This document shows positions 41,926 to 51,233 of a stretch of DNA of 56,403 nucleotides, in pieces; positions within the stretch are counted from its first letter, which is position 1; each line of letters begins with the position of its first letter. The stretch covers positions 1 through 56,403 of the IMG/VR virus record IMGVR_UViG_3300010885_025191. One strand, written 5' to 3'. The notes beneath the pieces were generated by a model. It made no database searches. It was given only the letters and a program-made list of their open reading frames with translations, and was not told where the DNA came from. The position numbers and the translations under genes were made by a program. Source of the stretch: a virus.

Positions 41926-43818
41926 ATGCCAGCATTACTTAACGTAACATATACACCTAACTATGTAGGTAATCACCGAATTTGTTTTAGGACAACACAA
42001 CCTAGTTATTGCTGCTATACAGATGATTCTTTTTCTGTTATAGGAACGCCGAAAACAATTGTGATTGACTTAGATGAATTTGAAACCTGTCTCCAAGATC
42101 TTCCTGCACAGGTAGGATGTGAGGGTAGTACAGTAGATGGCTATATTCAACCATTCTGTGTTGATCAAGGATCTGATCTAAACCGAGTTTTATTCACGGC
42201 TGCATTTCCATCTGAACCTTGTACTCCGTATGGAATTGAATGTGAGGAGTCAGGCATTGGTCAAATTGGAATAATTAATGCTGGATATGGATGGCCAATA
42301 GGTGTTGTACCGACAGTTACAGTAAATACTTCTGGATCTGGTTTTGGTTTTTTGGCTACCGTGACAATGGAATGTTTACCAGGAGATAATTTTTGTTCAA
42401 TTGATGACATACTTATTGATCAGCCCGGTGAAGAATATTTTTATATAGATCAGTTGTCCGTAGATGTTTCTCCTTTACCAAGTTGTGTAAGTGATGAGCT
42501 TTTGATAGACGGAACCTTTGATAATGGTCTTCTTGATTGGAATATAATTCCACCGGTGGATGGTTGGCTTCTAACACCTGGATTGATACCGTATTATAAT
42601 ATTCCAGTATACTCATCAACAGGAGGTACAATAGAACAATCTGTTCTAACTCCAGGTAGAACCTATCTAATTGATTTTGAAAAAGTTACAGTACAAGCTA
42701 GAAGTGGTGTTGTAAGATTTATAGTAACTGCTGGTTTATTTAGTGTTACAGGTACTGCTTCAAATCAATATATGATTACTATAAATTCTGGTGATCCTGA
42801 TTTTGATGGTCCTTTATCAATAACCCTTACTTGTTTTGGAAGCAATGTCTTTTCTATATATGCTGACTCTTTAACAACAGATCCTCTTAATCTAGCACGT
42901 CTTACAGCAGTATCTGTAGTTGAACTGTGTGAAGCTGTAAATCCTGAATTAGAGGTAGCTTCTCTTGATGGTTGTGGACCATTCATTGTTCCAAATTGTG
43001 ATGGCTCGGATAATCCAGTACAGTATGAAATTCGAGGTACCCCACAATATGCAATTAATGTATGCTCAGGAGGGGTTGGTCCATCAGCCACATTAGGTAA
43101 GTTGAATATTACACCTAATCCTACTTATGGAGGACTTGGTTCCGAGTTAGTTGTAAATGGTGACTTTACTACTGATCTTAATGGCTGGATACCAGATGGT
43201 TCGTCAAGTGTATTATGGTCAAGTAATTATGGAGGAAGTGCTAATTTTGGGGCATCCGATTCTCTTTCTATTATTAGTCAGGATATATTAACAGTAGGTC
43301 AAACATATACAGTAAATATTGATCTTAGTATAATTTTTAATTCTACACCAGGATGGTGTAGCCCTACCTCACAGGGATATACTCAGTTTAATGTTTATGC
43401 AGGAACAGCAGTGTATGGACCTTTAAATTTTAGTGGAAGTGAATCATTTACATTTGATATTACCTGCACAGATAATCCAACATTTAAAATAGAAGCATGG
43501 GATCCCGATGGTTGTACTTTTGATGAGACGGCCAACATAGCACAAATGTTTTGTAGTTATGTATCTGTAAAAGAATTGGGTACTCCAATTCCAGTATCAT
43601 GCTGTGACTGCGTAAAGTATGATGTTATAAATACAGATATTATAGAGACGCCGATTGATTTTTATTATACCAGCTGTGAAGATCAGTCTATTGTTTCTGG
43701 CTCAATCCCCTCACAAGAGACAATTCAAGTATGTGCTGTTAGATTAAGTATTTGGCCGGCAGCTACAAAAGACAATGAGTTTTTAGAGATCGTACTATCG
43801 GGTACACAAGATTGTTAA
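41926..43818 (+). CDS. Virion protein with two carbohydrate-binding-like modules
   Basis: In this 630-residue protein, residues about 190-330 (ELLIDGTFDNGLLDW ... LTAVSVVEL) and about 405-545 (ELVVNGDFTTDLNGW ... YVSVKEL) each show the NGDF...GW start and final V-x-V-x-E-L strand of the CBM_4_9/galactose-binding-like fold. The two copies are divergent repeats. The N-terminal region has Cys clusters (CCYTDDSF), and the C-terminus is beta-rich with CCDC. It may bind host surface glycans as the last of the appendage genes. A terminator follows. Confidence 0.65.
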   Translation: MPALLNVTYTPNYVGNHRICFRTTQPSYCCYTDDSFSVIGTPKTIVIDLDEFETCLQDLPAQVGCEGSTVDGYIQPFCVDQGSDLNRVLFTAAFPSEPCTPYGIECEESGIGQIGIINAGYGWPIGVVPTVTVNTSGSGFGFLATVTMECLPGDNFCSIDDILIDQPGEEYFYIDQLSVDVSPLPSCVSDELLIDGTFDNGLLDWNIIPPVDGWLLTPGLIPYYNIPVYSSTGGTIEQSVLTPGRTYLIDFEKVTVQARSGVVRFIVTAGLFSVTGTASNQYMITINSGDPDFDGPLSITLTCFGSNVFSIYADSLTTDPLNLARLTAVSVVELCEAVNPELEVASLDGCGPFIVPNCDGSDNPVQYEIRGTPQYAINVCSGGVGPSATLGKLNITPNPTYGGLGSELVVNGDFTTDLNGWIPDGSSSVLWSSNYGGSANFGASDSLSIISQDILTVGQTYTVNIDLSIIFNSTPGWCSPTSQGYTQFNVYAGTAVYGPLNFSGSESFTFDITCTDNPTFKIEAWDPDGCTFDETANIAQMFCSYVSVKELGTPIPVSCCDCVKYDVINTDIIETPIDFYYTSCEDQSIVSGSIPSQETIQVCAVRLSIWPAATKDNEFLEIVLSGTQDC

Positions 43819-43857
43819 GAAGTCTGGTTTGTTGGTTTAGCTGGACTACCTGCAGAT

Positions 43858-43883
43858 AGCCTCAGATCCTCTGGGGCTTTTTG
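43858..43883 (+). terminator. Intrinsic terminator after the appendage operon
   Basis: AGCCTCAGA pairs with TCTGGGGCT (one G-U pair) around a TCC loop, followed by TTTTT. It closes the surface-protein block. Confidence 0.8.
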
Positions 43884-43884
43884 C

Positions 43885-43892
43885 TATATTTG
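43885..43892 (+). promoter_or_regulatory. TAnnTTTG promoter-like box before tail genes
   Basis: TATATTTG is directly downstream of the terminator and 34 bases before the ATG at 43927. The -33 position falls inside the hairpin and has no TTG. Confidence 0.45.
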
Positions 43893-43926
43893 TTTTTATT
43901 ATCACTGAAAATTCACTAAATTATAT

Positions 43927-44517
43927 ATGATGAGGGAGTTTAAAAAACCAGATCTCAATGCCCCAAGATATAGACCAAAAGTTTATAATGTACTCAGCCC
44001 AGATCTCTTTAAACAGTTTAAAGAGAAATACCCTAAGTACAGTGATGTAAGTTATAAAACATTTAAGGATGTTATAAAGAAGGCTAATGAGATTATATGG
44101 AATAATGTGATTGAGAACCGAGATGGAGTAGAGCTACCAGAAAGTTTAGGTTATTTGTTTATTGGCACATGTAATCCCGCAGTAAAAAAAGATAACGTAA
44201 ACTACGGGAAATCAATTAAATACGGCGCAAAGGTGTCATATCAAAATTGGGAATCTGATGGCAAGTTAGGTAAGATATTTTATACGAACTATTCTGTAAA
44301 GTATAAAGTTCAGGATAGACAGATATGGAACTTTATACCATGCCGAAATTTTAAAAGGGCTGTTTCTAAAGAATACCCTGAGAACTGGACAAAGTATGTA
44401 AAGATAGAGAATAACATGAGGATATCAAAGATGTATAATCTCATTGCCTATGAGCATAGAAAAGCAGAGGCAATGATAAAAGATATCCAGAACTATAACG
44501 AATTTGATATAGACTAA
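43927..44517 (+). CDS. Conserved crAss-like phage protein of unknown function
   Basis: In this 196-residue protein the stretches NRDGVELPESLGYLFIGTC, YGAKVSYQNWESDGKLGKIFYTNY and NFKRAVSKEYPENW are ones I recall from a family widespread in crAss-like and other Bacteroidota phages, located before the tail connector genes. It is basic and mixed alpha/beta. Its function is unknown. TAATG overlap with the next gene suggests coupled expression with the connector proteins. Confidence 0.65.
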   Translation: MMREFKKPDLNAPRYRPKVYNVLSPDLFKQFKEKYPKYSDVSYKTFKDVIKKANEIIWNNVIENRDGVELPESLGYLFIGTCNPAVKKDNVNYGKSIKYGAKVSYQNWESDGKLGKIFYTNYSVKYKVQDRQIWNFIPCRNFKRAVSKEYPENWTKYVKIENNMRISKMYNLIAYEHRKAEAMIKDIQNYNEFDID

Positions 44518-45191
44518 TGACTACAATCGGAGAAAGTATATCTAGGATTAGAAACCTGGTTAAGGCAGCTAAGCAGGATGCCTTTATGACTGATAGATTT
44601 ATCTATAGTCTTATTGTGAAGTATGCTAAGCTGTATATTAAAAGACAGGATAATCTAAATATTAGATTAAAATTTGCTAGTCTTTTCCGAACTCTACCCT
44701 GTGTAGAACTTATAGAAACAAATAGAATAGAGGCTTGCTGTGGCTCATTGCCAACTTCATGTAGAATTATGAGAACCAGGGAAAAGATTCCTCTTCCTTT
44801 TGAGGGTTCTTATGGTCCGTTTATTAGAACAGTGGCATCTATAGATGGGTCTACTGAAGTGTATAGAACCCAACCATCAGCATTTGTATCTATGAGCAAG
44901 ACAACTGCTTTTAAATACAACAATCAAAAGTACTATTGGTATATGAATGGCTATCTCTATTTGCCAAATGTGGAGTGGGATGCTGTATTATTAGAAGGTA
45001 TATTTCAGGATGACATCTCAATTTTTACATGTAGTACTGAGGACACATGTAATGTTAGACAAAACGAGATCCTTCCTATTCCGGATGATCTTTTTGCTGA
45101 AGTAGAGAAGCAGGTTTTACAGGATCTGTCTATTGAGATACAAGTACCTGTAGATACAAATATTTCTGATAAACAAAACATTCTAAGATAA
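44517..45191 (+). CDS. Tail connector protein, crAss-like type
   Basis: This 224-residue protein opens MTTIGESISRIRNLVKAAKQ, then has TDRFIYSLIVKYAKLYIKRQ. I associate this start with a conserved structural protein of crAss-like phages. The middle is beta-rich with several Cys and ends in a short helical tail. Position between the preceding conserved gene and the tubular-type proteins supports a ring or collar role under the portal. It overlaps both neighbours by one base (TAATG). Confidence 0.65.
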   Translation: MTTIGESISRIRNLVKAAKQDAFMTDRFIYSLIVKYAKLYIKRQDNLNIRLKFASLFRTLPCVELIETNRIEACCGSLPTSCRIMRTREKIPLPFEGSYGPFIRTVASIDGSTEVYRTQPSAFVSMSKTTAFKYNNQKYYWYMNGYLYLPNVEWDAVLLEGIFQDDISIFTCSTEDTCNVRQNEILPIPDDLFAEVEKQVLQDLSIEIQVPVDTNISDKQNILR

Positions 45192-46105
45192 TGGATTATA
45201 ACTACACCCTGAAATACAGGACCTTTGATTCTCTTCTTGAGGATGTTAAAATGGATCTTAGAAACTTGTCAGCTGATACTAGCGTTGAGCCAGGTCAGCT
45301 GATTAAGATTGCCCGTAAGTGCAACTATGACTTAGGTCTTAGAATACAAAGAACTGGAGAAACTGTACTTGAGATATGTAAGGGTAAAGCTAGACTTCCT
45401 GAAGATTTTCAGGTGATGAACTTTGCTCTTATCTGTGGTAACTACACTGTAGTAGAAGTTCCCCCACAGGGAACTAATGTGCAGCAGATTGTTCCTGGAT
45501 ATAGACCTTGGATTGAAGGGAGCACATGTACAGATGCTAATGGTACATCACCAGAGACTACATGTATGACCCAGTGTGGCACAGATTATACTCTTGTGCA
45601 AATGGTTAATACAGTAAGAAGAGAGTTTAGAACCTTCTCCCCTATATCATTTAGAAGTTCACAGTTTATAGACGTAGACTGTCCTAATGCCTGTTCACCA
45701 AGATGGCAGAACAAAGATGAGGCTTATATTAGAGATGGCTGGGTATATACCAACTTTGAAGATGGTAATATATATATTAACTACCAAGCAGATATGGTAG
45801 ATTCTCACGGTAATTTAATTGTGCCGGATCATCCTATGCTAAATGAATACTATGAATATTCTTTGAAAAAGCGTATTATGGAAAACCTTGTGATGGATAA
45901 TGTGAATGTATCTTCTCAATATCAATTGATTGCGGGTGAACTAAGAGCTGCTAGAAATAATGCCTTGACAATTGTCAATACTCCAAACTTCTCAGAGATG
46001 ATGAGAATGTGGGCAGCCAATAGAAAAGCTATGTACGCTAAGTACTACAACATGTTTAAAAGTTACTACTATCCTATTACTCTTAGAGTAAATAACGCAT
46101 TGTAA
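45191..46105 (+). CDS. Tail tubular / ring protein, crAss-like type
   Basis: This 304-residue protein has a helical N-terminus (FDSLLEDVKMDLRNL, PGQLIKIARKCNYDLGLRI), central beta-rich region with Cys, and a helical C-terminus (YEYSLKKRIMENLVMDN, MMRMWAANRKAMYAKYYNMF). This layout resembles gp4/gp11-type tail adaptor proteins of podoviruses. I infer a part of the short tail or its connector. It follows the previous gene by TAATG and precedes the 1708-residue protein by one base. Confidence 0.62.
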   Translation: MDYNYTLKYRTFDSLLEDVKMDLRNLSADTSVEPGQLIKIARKCNYDLGLRIQRTGETVLEICKGKARLPEDFQVMNFALICGNYTVVEVPPQGTNVQQIVPGYRPWIEGSTCTDANGTSPETTCMTQCGTDYTLVQMVNTVRREFRTFSPISFRSSQFIDVDCPNACSPRWQNKDEAYIRDGWVYTNFEDGNIYINYQADMVDSHGNLIVPDHPMLNEYYEYSLKKRIMENLVMDNVNVSSQYQLIAGELRAARNNALTIVNTPNFSEMMRMWAANRKAMYAKYYNMFKSYYYPITLRVNNAL

Positions 46106-46106
46106 T

Positions 46107-49100
46107 ATGGCTAAGAAAAAAGGTCAATCAGAAGCAAGTAATTTTCAGAGTGGTGTAGATGCTGGTACAAGTTCTTTTACCAAAGGTCTTGTTACTGACT
46201 ATGATGAAAACTTTGTTCCCGAGAGTACATGGGTCTACGCCCGTAATGCTATAAATAACTCTTTGGAAGGTGACGTTGGCTTATTAGGTAATGAGTCCTC
46301 TAATTACTTATGTGCATCAGCTCCTTATACTATTATAGGTAGAATCCATTTATTTGAACAGTACTGGGCTATTTTTTCTACGGATGGTATAAATTCTGAA
46401 ATTGGACTTTATGATGAAGATCAGTGTAATTACAGGACTGTAGTAAATGACAGGTGTCTACAGTTTTCTTTAAATAATCTTATTACAGGAGCAGCTAAAG
46501 AAAACTTTGACTGTAGCTTTAATGTATATTTTGCTGATGCCAAAAATCCAGATAGATTTATAAATCTAGGTAATCCGGATCTCTGGCCTAAAGGAACATA
46601 TACAGGAAATAATTTCTACGATAGAAATATACTTTGGCCTGGAGTCCAATGGAACAAAGAATGCAGGGATGAAAATAATATTATTCTTCCTGGGCCAGTT
46701 GGATATTCTCCGATAGGTTGTACAATATGTACTGAAGTTAATACTTTAAATTGTGATTTACTGAGGATCAATGCTTTAGTAAAAACTCCCTGCATTAAAT
46801 TAACAGCTGGTCAAAACGGAGGCAATCTTTATAACGGGTCTTATATGGTCGTTATAGGGTATACAATAAATGGACAGAAATATGGTGACTATACAGCCCC
46901 CTCTAATGTTCAGTATATTTTTAATCACGATAACATTGCTGGGGCACTTGATATAGAGATCTCTAATTTAGAAACTGAGAGTTTTACAGAATTTGAATTA
47001 GTTCTTATCAGTGTAATTGACCAGGCTACCATTGCTAGAAAAATTGGTACCTACGCTGTTTCAGATAAAGTATATCTATCCATAGATACAATAGACGAGA
47101 CTAGACCTGTCATTCCTATAGAAAACATTCCTATCAGGACCCCTTTATATGAAACATCTGAGTCGATGTTTACTACAAGTAATTATCTTCTTAGAGTTGC
47201 TCCTAGAACAACTTTTGATTTTAATTACCAACCATTAGCTAATCAGATTGAAGCTGAATGGGTTGCCGTAAGATATCCTTCGGATTACTATAGAAGAGGT
47301 GGATATGTTACGGGATACATGAGAGATGAAATCTATGCCTTTTGGATTAGATGGGTATATAACACTGGTGAAAAATCTAACTCATATCATATTCCTGGTA
47401 GAGTTTCGGTAGCTCCAGAAAGAAATACTCTTTTTGGAGGAGCTGGTGTTATTTACGATGGGCCAGAAGGAGAAAGATATTTTGAGTCAGTTAACACTGC
47501 TAGTATAACATCTACAGTATTTGCTTCTCCTGCTGCTGAGGACGGAGGTACAGCTGTGGCTAGAGGTAGAATGGCTTATTGGGAATCTACGGAATTGTAC
47601 CCAGATAGAAATCCAGAGGTTTGGAATGCTACATATGATAGCGAATTTTCTGGAGGATACAATACCGATTATGACCTGTGTAATAAACCAATTAGGCATC
47701 ATAAGTTTCCTGAAGATATTATAGGAACTAATGCATCTTTTACTAGAGCTACAGCATCTGGCAGTGATCCTGCTAGCCACATAAACATAATGGGTGTTCA
47801 GTTCTCTAATATCAAACCTCCCGTTTATAGAGATGAGAATGGAGCAATAAGAGTAATTCCTGGAATAGTTGGATATGAGATTTTAAGAAGTTCTCGCCAA
47901 GGTAACAAGTCAGTAATAGCTAAGGGTATCATAAATAATATGAGATCCTATCCATCACCATTAAGCGGTCAACGTGTACTATATCAAAACTACCCGTATA
48001 ATCCAGTAGCTCCTCGTTTTGGATCAACAGTAGATCCTACTTTGTCAACAACAGCTGTAGCTGGAAATGGATCTAACTATACGGCTGTTACAAACAGTGA
48101 CGTAACCGTAAACTTTTTTACTTTCCATTCTCCGGATACTAGTTTTTATAGACCATATCTTTTAACAAAAGAACTTAGGCTGTATACAGAATTGGGTGCC
48201 ACCAACAATGTATCTGGTCAATTTGAAGAAGTTCCTGGACACCCTAAGCATAAACTGTTAACAGATTTTTCTTTTATAGTCTCTAGCATTATAGGTATAG
48301 CTGAAGCTGCTTTTGCTATGGCCGGTAAAAAAACAATGACTGTAGACGGACCTAGAGTTTTAAGTATAGGTGAATTATTGGGAGCAGGAACTGGTGGAGC
48401 ACCTCTACCACAAGCACCGGCCTTATCTGCACCACTTCTTGCAGCAGCATATACCGCCCAAACAGTAAGTGGTTTTTTATCGAATCTATTGGGTGGCCAG
48501 ATGATAAATGCCATTACAGGTGCTGTTGATCCAACAACAAGTACATATCTTGCAAATATTGCACTGGACTATACAAGTGGTGTAATAGGTGGTGCTAGAA
48601 ATCTTTCTCATGAAAGAGGTAAATTTGATAACATGCCCTTACCTATTAAAGTTGCTGGGGGTGTAATATCTTTTCTAAGTCTTACTGGTACTGCTACACA
48701 AAATAATATAGATCTTATATACAGTCTTGTTAAGTTTAGACAGTATGCTGTAAGATATATATCACATGGCATACTTCATAAAGATAATGTTGGAAATGTA
48801 AATTCAGCCAATAAACGTAGATATGTTAATAACGCTGCTTACTTAAGCAATGGCTTTGACACATTTGAAAATAGTAGAATTAACAACATATATAGATCAA
48901 GCACTGTAGTTTTAAATATAGCCAATAGCTCTACATCAGGAGTTGGAGCAATTCTAAATCCAAGTATTACAGATACTACAGTAAATAGTTTATCTCAAAA
49001 TGTTTCCGGAGGACCTAGTTATACTAATCCTTTTAAACAGTTTAGAACAACAGCAAGTTGTTATTATACAGGATTAAAAGTTAGATTTAGAAATCAGTAT

Positions 49101-51233
49101 GGTCAATTAGATTCTATTATACAACAGCCAACAGGATGTGCCGTAATAGTAAACAATAATGAAGCTATACCACAAACTGCCATAGTATATGATTCGGCTA
49201 ACTCTGTAACAACTTTTGTAACTATTTATAATACTCCAGTTTTATTTGGAGGAGATACTTACATAGGACGTTATACAGAAAAGAATACATTCTTTTATTT
49301 TAATGAGTGGCTTTACAATCAACCTGATGGAACTGAGTTTGATTATAAGGAACATTTTTTAGGACTATATCCAAGATATTGGGCTGACTTTACTAAATAT
49401 GAAGTCCAAGGAATACTTGGCTCCATTGTAGGTAACTTGACAAATCCTGGAGCATGGAACGTCCCATCTAATTATAACAATTTAGATCAGGGCTCTACAT
49501 CTAATCCAAGCGGTCTTGGTTTTGGTTTTGGTGCTTTAGGTTCACTAAGTTTTGGAAAAAAGAATTCCTACTTTTATTTATTTCAATCAGGGGTAAGAGA
49601 TTTTTATGTAGAGTCAGAAATAAACGTGGATCAAAGAGACTGGGGAGAGCTAGATGAGGAAAAGTATTATCCTATATTGAGTAATCTAACGGAACTATTT
49701 GATCCTAGAATTATTAGATCAGGTAATTACTTTAAGATAAATCCTTCTGTATCCATATCTAGATTGTTCAGTAATGTAACAACTTTTGGAACAATGCAAA
49801 GTAGATACTACAGTCCTCTAGTATCTAGTCTTTGTTACCAGTATTTGAGCAATAGAGTTATTTATTCTTTGCCTTCAAATACCGATCAAATAAAAGATTA
49901 CTGGAGAGTGTTCTTACCTAATAACTATAGAGACTTTATATCACCTGTTACAGCAATAAGACCTATTGGTAAAAACGGGGCACTGATATTATTCCAACAT
50001 GATAGTCCTGTAATGTTCCAAGGTACTGAGACACTTGAAACAGATATAGGAACAAAACTTACTATTGGAGATGGCGAGTTATTTAGTCAACCGTTTCAAT
50101 CAGTAGTAAACTCAGATGAGTCTTATGAGTATGGATCCTGCCAAGATAAGTTTTCGGTGATAAATACCCCTGCAGGTATATACTACATCTCACAGAATCA
50201 AAGTAAAATATTTTTACTAGGAGGCAGCCTAGAAGAAATATCAGGATTAGGAAAACGCTGGTGGTTCTCTAAGTTTTTACCAATGAGACTATTAGTAGAC
50301 TTTCCTGACTTTGAGCTTACCGATAATCCTGTAGTAGGCGTTGGATGCCAGTCTATTTATGATAATGATTTTCAGATGCTGTACTTCTGTAAGAAAGACT
50401 ATGAGCTACGTAAAGATTTACCATCTTCTATTAAAGTTACTTACAGTGGTGCGGGTAGAGTATTTTTAGTAAACGGCGGTCAAAAAATATTCTTAGGAGA
50501 TCCTAATTATTTTAATGACGTATCCTGGACTATTTCCTTTGACCCTAAACAAAAAGCTTGGATGTCATATCACGACTGGCATCCTGATATGACCATCCCC
50601 AGTAAGCTAAACTTCATTAGTACTAAGGGGTCTACTATGTGGAGGCACAATGACAGTACATCGAGCTATTGTAATTTCTATGGTGTTAATTATCCTTTTG
50701 AGTTTGAGTATGTTCAAAATACAGGTCAGACCGTAACTACTCTAAAAAATATAGAGTATATCATGGAAGCCTATGTATATGATATAGATGGTATTGATAG
50801 ATTCCAAGTTCTTGATTACAACTTTGATAACCTAGTTATTTATAATACTGAACAAGTATCTGGATTACTTAGAATGAATTCAGCTCCCAAGGTGGATCCT
50901 TTTGCTAGACTAAATTATCCTCAGATAAATCCTGATAGTATAGATATTCTTTACGAAAAGCAAGAACAGAAAATTAGAGTAAATCAGTTCTGGGATGTAA
51001 CAGATGACAGGGGAGAGTTTAATCCTTCGGTACAGAGACCGATTTGGTTAACATCTTGGGATGGTTATACAAGAGAGCTAAATCCAGCTAACCTAGATTA
51101 TAATAAATCAGTCTTTGAACGTAAGAAATTTAGACATTACTTTGCTAATGTGCTGCTTATTAAGAATGTATCTAATAATGTAAAGATGTTAATGAAGATT
51201 GCTAATAATAAAACTCTTAACTCTCCAAGATAA
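46107..51233 (+). CDS. Large tail stabilization / tubular-type protein
   Basis: This is a 1708-residue protein. The N-terminal 300 residues (FTKGLVTDYDENFVPESTWVY, ARNAINNSLEGDVGLLGNE, YWAIFSTDGINSEIG) recall the conserved start of very long tail proteins of Bacteroidota phages, similar in concept to P22 gp10-like stabilization proteins. Much of the rest is beta-rich with scattered Tyr. A hydrophobic helical region near residues 720-850 could be membrane-active. It is probably the main component of the short tail or a tail-tip protein. It ends in TAATG overlap with the next gene. Confidence 0.65.
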   Translation: MAKKKGQSEASNFQSGVDAGTSSFTKGLVTDYDENFVPESTWVYARNAINNSLEGDVGLLGNESSNYLCASAPYTIIGRIHLFEQYWAIFSTDGINSEIGLYDEDQCNYRTVVNDRCLQFSLNNLITGAAKENFDCSFNVYFADAKNPDRFINLGNPDLWPKGTYTGNNFYDRNILWPGVQWNKECRDENNIILPGPVGYSPIGCTICTEVNTLNCDLLRINALVKTPCIKLTAGQNGGNLYNGSYMVVIGYTINGQKYGDYTAPSNVQYIFNHDNIAGALDIEISNLETESFTEFELVLISVIDQATIARKIGTYAVSDKVYLSIDTIDETRPVIPIENIPIRTPLYETSESMFTTSNYLLRVAPRTTFDFNYQPLANQIEAEWVAVRYPSDYYRRGGYVTGYMRDEIYAFWIRWVYNTGEKSNSYHIPGRVSVAPERNTLFGGAGVIYDGPEGERYFESVNTASITSTVFASPAAEDGGTAVARGRMAYWESTELYPDRNPEVWNATYDSEFSGGYNTDYDLCNKPIRHHKFPEDIIGTNASFTRATASGSDPASHINIMGVQFSNIKPPVYRDENGAIRVIPGIVGYEILRSSRQGNKSVIAKGIINNMRSYPSPLSGQRVLYQNYPYNPVAPRFGSTVDPTLSTTAVAGNGSNYTAVTNSDVTVNFFTFHSPDTSFYRPYLLTKELRLYTELGATNNVSGQFEEVPGHPKHKLLTDFSFIVSSIIGIAEAAFAMAGKKTMTVDGPRVLSIGELLGAGTGGAPLPQAPALSAPLLAAAYTAQTVSGFLSNLLGGQMINAITGAVDPTTSTYLANIALDYTSGVIGGARNLSHERGKFDNMPLPIKVAGGVISFLSLTGTATQNNIDLIYSLVKFRQYAVRYISHGILHKDNVGNVNSANKRRYVNNAAYLSNGFDTFENSRINNIYRSSTVVLNIANSSTSGVGAILNPSITDTTVNSLSQNVSGGPSYTNPFKQFRTTASCYYTGLKVRFRNQYGQLDSIIQQPTGCAVIVNNNEAIPQTAIVYDSANSVTTFVTIYNTPVLFGGDTYIGRYTEKNTFFYFNEWLYNQPDGTEFDYKEHFLGLYPRYWADFTKYEVQGILGSIVGNLTNPGAWNVPSNYNNLDQGSTSNPSGLGFGFGALGSLSFGKKNSYFYLFQSGVRDFYVESEINVDQRDWGELDEEKYYPILSNLTELFDPRIIRSGNYFKINPSVSISRLFSNVTTFGTMQSRYYSPLVSSLCYQYLSNRVIYSLPSNTDQIKDYWRVFLPNNYRDFISPVTAIRPIGKNGALILFQHDSPVMFQGTETLETDIGTKLTIGDGELFSQPFQSVVNSDESYEYGSCQDKFSVINTPAGIYYISQNQSKIFLLGGSLEEISGLGKRWWFSKFLPMRLLVDFPDFELTDNPVVGVGCQSIYDNDFQMLYFCKKDYELRKDLPSSIKVTYSGAGRVFLVNGGQKIFLGDPNYFNDVSWTISFDPKQKAWMSYHDWHPDMTIPSKLNFISTKGSTMWRHNDSTSSYCNFYGVNYPFEFEYVQNTGQTVTTLKNIEYIMEAYVYDIDGIDRFQVLDYNFDNLVIYNTEQVSGLLRMNSAPKVDPFARLNYPQINPDSIDILYEKQEQKIRVNQFWDVTDDRGEFNPSVQRPIWLTSWDGYTRELNPANLDYNKSVFERKKFRHYFANVLLIKNVSNNVKMLMKIANNKTLNSPR

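Noticed and set aside
46107-51233. Tape measure protein
   Set aside because: The 1708-residue protein is beta-rich with many Tyr and lacks long coiled-coil repeats; position and start fit a stabilization-type tail protein better.
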